Shown one piece after another: positions 31,810 to 39,870 of a DNA stretch of 39,870 bases. The notes below the pieces were generated by a model. That model searched no databases. It saw only the letters and a list, made by a program, of their open reading frames with translations, and was not told where the DNA came from. Position numbers and translations under genes: made by a program. Position 1 is the stretch's first letter, and the number at the start of each line of letters is the position of its first letter. Source of the stretch: Nocardia brasiliensis IFM 10847 (GTDB lineage: Bacteria; Actinomycetota; Actinomycetes; Mycobacteriales; Mycobacteriaceae); NCBI RefSeq assembly GCF_000710915.1, contig NZ_BAUA01000073.1, positions 1 to 39,870 on the forward strand, read 5' to 3'.

Positions 31810-32307
31810 TCAACGCGAGTAGGTGCTGTTCGCACCGTCGAGCTCCTCGCGGATGATGTCCGCGTGCCCGCTGTGGTGCGCGATCTCGCGCAGAATGTGC
31901 AGCAGCGTGAAGCGGACGGTCCACCAGACTCGTTCCGGCGTCCACGGCGCGGTCGGGGTGGGCACCGAGGTGTCCAGGCTGTCCACCGTGCGGATCAGCT
32001 CCGCCGTGGCGGCCGCGACCTCGTCCCACTCGGCGAGCAGCCCCGCGACGGTCTCGCCTTCGGCCATCGCGTATTCGCCCTCGAACCGTGCCGGGTCGAT
32101 CGCGGCGTTCTCGTCCCGTTCGACGAGCACCGTGACCCAGTGCCGCTCGCAGCTGATCAGGTGGTGCAGCAGACCGCCGAGGGTCAGCTCGCTGACCGTG
32201 GTGCGCTTGCGGGCTTGGTCGTCGTCGATGCCGCGCAGGGTGATCCGGAACAGGTCTCGCTGGTCGGCGAGCATGCTGATCAGGTCTTCGCGTTCTTGGT
32301 CGGCCAC
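31810..32307 (-). CDS. DinB/DUF664-family putative metal-dependent enzyme
   Basis: A 165-residue four-helix-bundle protein of the DinB superfamily. Its candidate metal ligands are histidines in LLHHLISCERHW and in HILREIAHHSGHADIIRE, the usual DUF664 triad. FTLLHILREIAHHSGHAD is the family signature. Actinobacterial relatives include mycothiol- or bacillithiol-dependent transferases, so a thiol-transfer role in detoxification is possible. GTG 32305-32307 was chosen because AAAGGA lies 7 nt upstream. It lies between holB/PfpI and topA. Substrates cannot be named. Confidence 0.88.
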   Translation of the reverse strand: MADQEREDLISMLADQRDLFRITLRGIDDDQARKRTTVSELTLGGLLHHLISCERHWVTVLVERDENAAIDPARFEGEYAMAEGETVAGLLAEWDEVAAATAELIRTVDSLDTSVPTPTAPWTPERVWWTVRFTLLHILREIAHHSGHADIIREELDGANSTYSR

Positions 32308-32373
32308 AGGTACATCCTTTCGCGGGTCGTGCACTCGAGACCGTACTACGGCTCCAGCATCCGACCCGCGAAC

Positions 32374-35271
<2,898 letters not shown>

Positions 35272-35539
35272 CGGCGAATACACCTTTCCTGTCGACCCGC
35301 GCGGGGCGCTTGCAGCGCCGACACGGGTTTGGGGCAAGCGACGACGACGGCTGGGCGTCGCCACCAGACACGGTTATACCTTGACGCTACGTGTGGCCGA
35401 GTACTTGCGACTTGAACCACAGAGCGTACGCGCGTCACTGGGAATCAGTATGCCCTGTCTTTTCACCGCGGCTACGCCACGGCGTGTTCACAAGGTACTT
35501 CGCCCCAGCACGGCGGGTTGTGCCCTACCCCGGATATAG
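35272..35539. other. intergenic region between topA and the cspA terminator
   Basis: 268 bp upstream of topA. It must hold the topA promoter and 5' leader, since topA is read away from it. No gene, repeat or clear -35/-10 pair could be supported. The stretch has lower GC than its surroundings. Confidence 0.4.
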
Positions 35540-35577
35540 CTCGTCCCCCACCTCCGTTACCGGCGGTGAGGGACGAG
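35540..35577 (-). terminator. terminator hairpin after cspA
   Basis: Arms at 35540-35552 and 35565-35577 pair over 13 positions with one mismatch (CTCGTCCCCCACC against GGTGAGGGACGAG) around a 12-nt loop. It starts 16 bases past the cspA stop on the minus strand. Confidence 0.78.
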
Positions 35578-35593
35578 TGTTGGATTGCGTCGC

Positions 35594-35800
35594 TCAGCTG
35601 AGCGCGCGAACTCCGGTGGCCTGCGGGCCCTTGGTGCCCTGGCCGACCTCGAACTCGACCTTCTGGTTCTCTTCGAGGGTACGGAAGCCCGACCCCTGAA
35701 TTTCGGAGTAGTGGACGAAGACGTCAGCGGAGCCGTCCTCGGGCGCGATGAAGCCGAACCCCTTCTCCGCGTTGAACCACTTCACAGTTCCCTGTGCCAT
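35594..35800 (-). CDS. cspA: cold-shock protein (CspA family)
   Basis: A 68-residue single cold-shock domain. RNP1-like [11 protein letters not shown] and RNP2-like VFVHYSEIQ are the nucleic acid-binding strands; the start [18 protein letters not shown] is the family standard. It is an RNA chaperone that melts structured mRNA, often abundant at all temperatures in actinobacteria. ATG 35798-35800 has AAGGAA 4 nt upstream. A long leader with a stable hairpin lies upstream and a terminator downstream, so it is a single-gene transcript. It is divergent from the helicase gene. Confidence 0.96.
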   Translation of the reverse strand: MAQGTVKWFNAEKGFGFIAPEDGSADVFVHYSEIQGSGFRTLEENQKVEFEVGQGTKGPQATGVRALS

Positions 35801-35822
35801 TCTGTTCCTTCTCTTTTCTTAC

Positions 35823-35864
35823 CGGAACGGCGGACAACTGGGTTCGTCCACCGGGTCCGTTCCG
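35823..35864 (-). promoter_or_regulatory. stem-loop in the cspA mRNA leader
   Basis: In the minus-strand transcript CGGAACGG (35864-35857) pairs with CCGTTCCG (35830-35823). Inside it GUGGAC can pair with GUCCGC with one G-U pair, leaving a loop of about 10 nt. The stem ends 22 nt before the ATG, just before the A-rich GUAAGAAAAGAGAAGGAA ribosome-site stretch. It may control translation with temperature, as leaders of other cspA genes do. The 436-bp space from 35801 to 36236 otherwise holds only this leader and promoters. Confidence 0.5.
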
Positions 35865-36236
35865 ACCGCTGTACTGTTGGTTCCCCCTGCAGGAAAGCAC
35901 CAAGCACACCGTTCGCAACATCGATCCTGCTGACGGTTTGGACTTTGGATCCGTCCCTCGAACACAGAAGCTTGCGACCAGGAACCAGTGAACCATGTCT
36001 TCGAGCAATTCAACAGTCGAGTTACCGACAATTTGCAAAAAAGTTGATCTTGCGAATGCGCAGGTGAGGGACACAATGCCAGAATCCAGACTTCAGGTTC
36101 GTTTGCCTCCCGATAACCGAGTCGGCGTATGGCAAACAGCCTGTGACCCAGGTCGCTATTGGGTATCGAAATGGCAGGTGAGGGTTCCTAACCGCACACG
36201 TTTCACACTTTCCCAGCGTGTCGTGGCGCGCGCCGC

Positions 36237-38600
36237 ATGAATCCAGCGGCCCCTAACACCCGAACAGCCCAGTACGAGAGCCTCAGCTACGGGACATCGT
36301 TGCTGAATCGTGTCCTGGCGGACGGGACCGGTTCGGACGCCCGATTGACCCACGCCGTCGAACTCCCGGCGCGTGCCGCCGCCGTCACCACCTGGCCCGA
36401 TTGGGCATCGCCGGAGGTGGTGGCCGCATTACAGGACACGGGCATCGACACGCCGTGGAGTCATCAGACCCGCACCGCCGATCTCGCCTTCGGTGGCGCG
36501 CACGTGGTGGTCAGCACCGGCACAGCATCCGGCAAATCGCTCGGCTACCAGCTGCCGGTCCTGACCGCACTGCAACGAGACCCCCGGGCCACGGCCCTCT
36601 ATCTGGCGCCGACCAAGGCGCTCGGCGCGGACCAGTTGCGCGCCGTCGGGGCGCTGACACACGAGGGGCCGCTGCGCGATATCCATCCGGCCACCTACGA
36701 CGGCGATACGCCGGCCGAGATCAGGCAGTGGGTCCGGGCCAATGCCCGCTGGGTGTTCACCAACCCCGACATGCTGCACGTCGGCATCCTGCGCTCGCAC
36801 CAGCGCTGGGCCAGGGTGCTGCGCAGGCTGCGCTATGTCGTGATCGACGAATGTCATGCCTACCGGGGCGTTTTCGGTTCACACGTAGCGCTGGTGCTGC
36901 GCAGGTTGCGCCGGCTCGCGGCGCACTACGGCGCCGATCCGGTGTTCGTGCTCTGTTCTGCGACCACGGCCGAACCCGCGGCGGCCGCCGCCCGTTTGAT
37001 CGGAGCACCCTGCGCCGCGGTCACCGAGGACGGCTCACCGCAGGGCCCCCGCACCGTCGCGCTCTGGGAGCCACCGCTGCTCACCGCCGTGACCGGGGAA
37101 AACGGTGCCCCGGTGCGACGGGCCGCCACCACCGAGGCGGCTCGGATCATGGCCGACCTGGTGGTCGAAGGCGCACGGACGCTCACCTTCGTGCGCTCCC
37201 GTCGCGCCGCGGAACTCACCGCGATGGACGCCCGGCGGCTGCTGCTCGAGGTCGATCCGAGCCTGGCCGAACGCGTCGCGGCCTATCGAGCGGGGTATCT
37301 GGCGGAGGACCGGCGGGGCCTGGAACAGGCGCTGTCCGACGGTTCGCTGCTCGGCGCGGCGACCACCAACGCACTCGAACTCGGCGTGGACATCGCCGGC
37401 TTGGACGCGGCGGTGATCTGCGGTTTTCCCGGTACCGTCGCCTCGTTCTGGCAGCAGGCCGGACGGGCCGGACGCCGCACCCAGGGCTCGCTGGTGGTGC
37501 TGGTCGCCAGGGACGATCCGCTGGACACCTACCTCGTGCACCACCCGGAAGCACTGCTGGACAAGCCGGTCGAAGCGACGATCACCGATCCGCGCAATCC
37601 ATATGTCCTCGGTCCCCAGTTGCTGTGCGCGGCACTCGAACTACCGCTCACCGACACCGAAGTGGACGAGTTCGGCGCCAGAGAGATACTGACCGAACTC
37701 GCCACACAGGGACTGATCCGACGCCGTGCCGCCGCGGACCGCGGACGCTGGTACGTCACCGCGGAGACGCAGCCGCACGACGCCGTCGATGTGCGCGGCG
37801 GCATCGGCACTCCGGTGGCCATCGTCGACGGGGAAACCGGCAGGCTGCTCGGCACCGCCGACGCGGGACGAGCGCCCGCGACCCTGCATCAGGGCGCCGT
37901 CCATCTGCATCAAGGCGAGTCCTACGTCGTCGACGAACTCGATCTCGAGGACGGCGTCGCGTTCGTGCACGCCGCCGAACCCGGGTGGACCACCAGTGCC
38001 CGCTCGGTCACCTCCATCGCCATCGACGCGATGACCGAGCAGCACCGGCACGGTCACGTGACGACCGCGTTGGCCAAGGTCAGGGTGACCAGTCAGGTGA
38101 TCGGCTATCTGCGCACCCTGGTCACCGGTGAGGTCTTGGACCTGGTCGAACTCGACATGCCGGAGCACACGCTGCCCACCAGGGCCGTGCTCTACACGGT
38201 GAGCCCGGAGTTGCTGGCGCTGGCGGGCATCGAACCGGCGGCCGTGCCCGGCGCGCTGCATGCTGCCGAGCATGCGGCGATCGGCCTGTTGCCGCTGGTG
38301 GCGACCTGTGACCGGTGGGATATCGGCGGCGTCTCCATCGCCGAACATCCGGATACCGGGTTGCCGACCGTGTTCGTCTACGACGGCCAGCCGGGCGGCG
38401 CGGGCTTCGCCGAGCGCGGGTTCGCCCAGCTGCACCGTTGGCTCTCGGCGACCCTCGACGTCATCGACGCCTGCGCCTGTGCGGCGGGGTGTCCGTCCTG
38501 CGTCCAGTCACCGAAGTGCGGGAACGGAAACCACCCGCTGGACAAGGCCGGCGCGGCGCGGCTGCTGAGCGCGGTACTGGCCGAACTGGCGGTTCGGTGA
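36237..38600 (+). CDS. DEAD/DEAH-box helicase of the MrfA/YprA (SftH, Hrq1-like) family
   Basis: A 787-residue superfamily 2 helicase. A Q-like motif WSHQTRTADLA precedes motif I STGTASGKS (Lys100). Motif II is DECH at 204-207, motif III SATTA, and motif VI QQAGRAGRR. A DUF1998 domain closes the protein with cysteines 746, 748, 752, 755 and 761 (CACAAGCPSCVQSPKC), which bind zinc or an Fe-S centre. MrfA of Bacillus unwinds DNA in repair of mitomycin C damage, and mycobacterial SftH is a 3'-5' helicase of the same kind. ATG 36237 lacks a clear ribosome site. Its position next to cspA and topA is conserved. Confidence 0.93.
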   Translation: MNPAAPNTRTAQYESLSYGTSLLNRVLADGTGSDARLTHAVELPARAAAVTTWPDWASPEVVAALQDTGIDTPWSHQTRTADLAFGGAHVVVSTGTASGKSLGYQLPVLTALQRDPRATALYLAPTKALGADQLRAVGALTHEGPLRDIHPATYDGDTPAEIRQWVRANARWVFTNPDMLHVGILRSHQRWARVLRRLRYVVIDECHAYRGVFGSHVALVLRRLRRLAAHYGADPVFVLCSATTAEPAAAAARLIGAPCAAVTEDGSPQGPRTVALWEPPLLTAVTGENGAPVRRAATTEAARIMADLVVEGARTLTFVRSRRAAELTAMDARRLLLEVDPSLAERVAAYRAGYLAEDRRGLEQALSDGSLLGAATTNALELGVDIAGLDAAVICGFPGTVASFWQQAGRAGRRTQGSLVVLVARDDPLDTYLVHHPEALLDKPVEATITDPRNPYVLGPQLLCAALELPLTDTEVDEFGAREILTELATQGLIRRRAAADRGRWYVTAETQPHDAVDVRGGIGTPVAIVDGETGRLLGTADAGRAPATLHQGAVHLHQGESYVVDELDLEDGVAFVHAAEPGWTTSARSVTSIAIDAMTEQHRHGHVTTALAKVRVTSQVIGYLRTLVTGEVLDLVELDMPEHTLPTRAVLYTVSPELLALAGIEPAAVPGALHAAEHAAIGLLPLVATCDRWDIGGVSIAEHPDTGLPTVFVYDGQPGGAGFAERGFAQLHRWLSATLDVIDACACAAGCPSCVQSPKCGNGNHPLDKAGAARLLSAVLAELAVR

Positions 38601-38910
38601 CGCCGTCGCGCCTTCCTCGTGACGAGGTCGAGCCCGATGTGTGATCAGATATCCATCTGACCTGCATGGTCGGCCTCGACTCGAGGCTCAGGCGACCCTG
38701 GCGCGGCCACCCACCGCCGAATAAAGAGGAATGAATTCAGGTTAACTACGCTATTGCCGACATCGTCGTCTGCGTACATGCGCATTCATCCGATTCTTTA
38801 TCCGGACGCTTGCGGACAATTGTCCCCGATGAAATTAATCGGCCTGGGGAATTACCGATTTCCGCTACTCGCGACAACGTTCTCACAGCGAACACACACG
38901 CTGATCTGTC
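38601..38910. other. 310-bp intergenic region between helicase and TadE-like genes
   Basis: This is the space between the helicase stop and the stop of the convergent TadE-like gene. It contains two small dyads: TCAGAT-ATCC-ATCTGA (38645-38660) and GCCTCGA-C-TCGAGGC (38673-38687), which may act as weak terminators. It is followed by a relatively A/T-rich stretch (about 38720-38920). No gene could be supported. Confidence 0.4.
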
Positions 38911-39372
38911 TCACTTCACAACTGGGCCTGCTCGCGCGACTGCGCGCACCATCCGAACACCTAACAGACCTATTGGTACATTCCGTTCGACAATCACCGT
39001 CGCATCCCACTCGGCGACCTCACATCCGCGCACCCGAGCGCCCATTCGCCGCGCCACCTCCGTCGCCGCCGCACACCCCACCTCCACTCCCTCCACCAAC
39101 CGCGTCGCCGCCGCGAGCGCCGCTAGATCCGCCGCCGCTTGCGCACGATGCCGGGTGACCACCGCCACACCCACCTGCCCGATCAACAGTGTCACCGCGA
39201 TCAACCCGGCCAGCGCCAGGCAGGCGAACACAGTCGCCGCACCCTGATCTTCGTGTCGGAGATGTGTCCATAGCCGCCAGGCGCGAGGGCGGCGGTTCCG
39301 TCCGAAGGTGCGGAATTGAGCCGCGCCAGGTTCGCAGCGGACATCGACGCCGTGCACCAGGTGCGCGCTCAT
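38911..39372 (-). CDS. Rv3654c-like TadE-family protein
   Basis: A 153-residue protein with one N-terminal membrane segment (GAATVFACLALAGLIAVTLL at about 44-63) after a basic cytoplasmic stretch. A helical QAAADLAALAAATRL region follows, and then a small beta domain with a cysteine pair (GCAAATEVARRMGARVRGC). This is the helicase/secretion-neighbourhood TadE-like protein of actinobacteria. It is thought to be a minor pilin or assembly factor of the Tad pilus. ATG 39370-39372 overlaps the stop of the upstream tadE gene by four bases (ATGA), so the two are translationally coupled. Confidence 0.86.
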   Translation of the reverse strand: MSAHLVHGVDVRCEPGAAQFRTFGRNRRPRAWRLWTHLRHEDQGAATVFACLALAGLIAVTLLIGQVGVAVVTRHRAQAAADLAALAAATRLVEGVEVGCAAATEVARRMGARVRGCEVAEWDATVIVERNVPIGLLGVRMVRAVARAGPVVK

Positions 39373-39728
39373 TGGGCCGAGCCGGGTTCGCGGGTGGCTA
39401 CGGCATCGGCGTGCAGGGTGAGGAGTGGGAGGAGCGGGGCGCGGGCGGTTACCCGGGCGATCACGTAGGCCCCTTCCGTGCGGAGCGAGATATCGGCCGA
39501 GGGCGGGGCGACGCGGTGGGCGGCCGTCAGGGCGTTCGCCTCGTCACCGCGGGCCGCGAGCCGGGCCGCCTCGCGGGCGGCGTCGACGCAGCGCACCTGC
39601 GTCGACGCCGCCAGTATTGCGCCGAGACACAGCACCACCGCCACGATCACAGTGGCGAGTGCGATTGCCGCCTCGACCGTGACCGAGCCACTGTCGTCGC
39701 CGAGATCTATTCCACCGCAACGATTCAA
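39369..39728 (-). CDS. TadE-family pilus assembly protein (Rv3655c-like)
   Basis: A 119-residue pseudopilin-like protein. DSGSVTVEAAIALATVIVAV is the TadE signature: a processing-site-like Gly/Ser followed by TVEAA and a hydrophobic helix (about 16-40). A region CVDAAREAARLAARGDEANA typical of the family follows, then a short beta domain. It is expected to be anchored in the membrane as a minor pilin of the Tad/Flp system. No ATG or GTG precedes the conserved part in frame, so TTG 39726-39728 with GGAG 4 nt upstream is the likely start. It is coupled to the next gene by a 4-bp overlap. Confidence 0.87.
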   Translation of the reverse strand: MNRCGGIDLGDDSGSVTVEAAIALATVIVAVVLCLGAILAASTQVRCVDAAREAARLAARGDEANALTAAHRVAPPSADISLRTEGAYVIARVTARAPLLPLLTLHADAVATREPGSAQ

Positions 39729-39745
39729 CTGGCTCCGCGCACCGA

Positions 39746-39870
39746 TCAGACGGCGGTGTTCAAAGCCCGGTCGATGATCCGCGTCAACGCGTTCACGATG
39801 CTGTCGCCCGTCACGACGCCATACAGAACCGCACCGAAGGCCGCGGCCGCGATGGTGCCGATCGCGTACT
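39746..39870 (-). CDS. DUF4244 Flp-type pilin, C-terminal part (runs off the window)
   Basis: The last 40 residues of a protein ending in YAIGTIAAAAFGAVLYGVV followed by TGDSIVNALTRIIDRALNTAV. This is the conserved end of DUF4244 proteins, the small Flp-like major pilin candidates of actinobacterial Tad loci. The hydrophobic helix would form the pilus core. The N-terminus and processing site lie beyond the right edge. It is the first of three pilus genes in a row; the ATPase and membrane genes tadA, tadB and tadC are expected further right. Confidence 0.82.
   Translation of the reverse strand, partial: YAIGTIAAAAFGAVLYGVVTGDSIVNALTRIIDRALNTAV

Noticed and set aside
35995..36240. An 81-codon open frame ending in a 4-base ATGA overlap with the helicase gene
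   Set aside because: It lies in the lower-GC leader/promoter region, its codons lack the third-position G/C bias of the real genes, it has no ribosome site and no recognisable domain. The overlap is most likely chance.

Overview
The window is a stretch of chromosome from a high-GC mycolic-acid-type actinobacterium. Nocardia fits best, with Rhodococcus or Mycobacterium relatives as alternatives. The evidence is strong G/C preference at third codon positions, frequent GTG starts, leaderless-looking promoters, a TopA whose catalytic tyrosine falls at residue 342 as I recall for the M. tuberculosis enzyme, and core gene order (tRNA-Thr, holB, topA, cspA, MrfA-like helicase, TadE-like genes, DUF4244 pilin) matching what I recall from mycobacteria. 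No insertion sequence, prophage or CRISPR array was seen.

Layout. 1-143 is the 3' end of ppa with a perfect terminator hairpin. 219-12684 holds an AfsR/SARP-type regulator, two serine-hydrolase lipoproteins (a DD-peptidase/beta-lactamase-fold protein and an S33 peptidase), a two-component system (kinase plus NarL-type regulator), a DHA2 drug exporter with its MarR repressor and a 32-bp operator, a crotonase, a shortened OHCU-decarboxylase-like protein and a YbaK-type editing protein. 12800-15680 holds a flavin reductase, a stand-alone SufS-like PLP enzyme and a LysE-family exporter.

15999-21277 is the most interesting part. It encodes a 1312-residue membrane-embedded one-module NRPS of the Pls/PosA type: adenylation domain, carrier domain, then about six membrane segments interleaved with three hexapeptide-repeat domains. 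It is translationally coupled (TGATG) to a short M1 zinc metallopeptidase. The hand-read adenylation pocket code is D-A-E-S-I-G-T-V-V-K, which points to a basic amino acid such as lysine. The pair looks like a poly(basic amino acid) synthetase with a matching trimming or degrading peptidase.

21262-29109 is a mosaic of small proteins, an alpha/beta hydrolase, a monooxygenase-like protein, a SnoaL-like protein behind a 32-bp inverted repeat, an internally duplicated protein of unknown function, an ECF42-type sigma factor with its YCII/DGPF partner and a candidate self-recognised promoter, and a CooC/ParA-like ATPase. 29121-29763 is a frameshifted Uma2 pseudogene.

29809-39870 is the conserved block: tRNA-Thr(CGT), holB, a PfpI/DJ-1 protein and a DinB-like protein (sitting between holB and topA, where I recall an adenylate cyclase in mycobacteria), topA, cspA with a structured leader, a MrfA/YprA-type helicase, and the downstream end of a Tad/Flp pilus locus running off the right edge.
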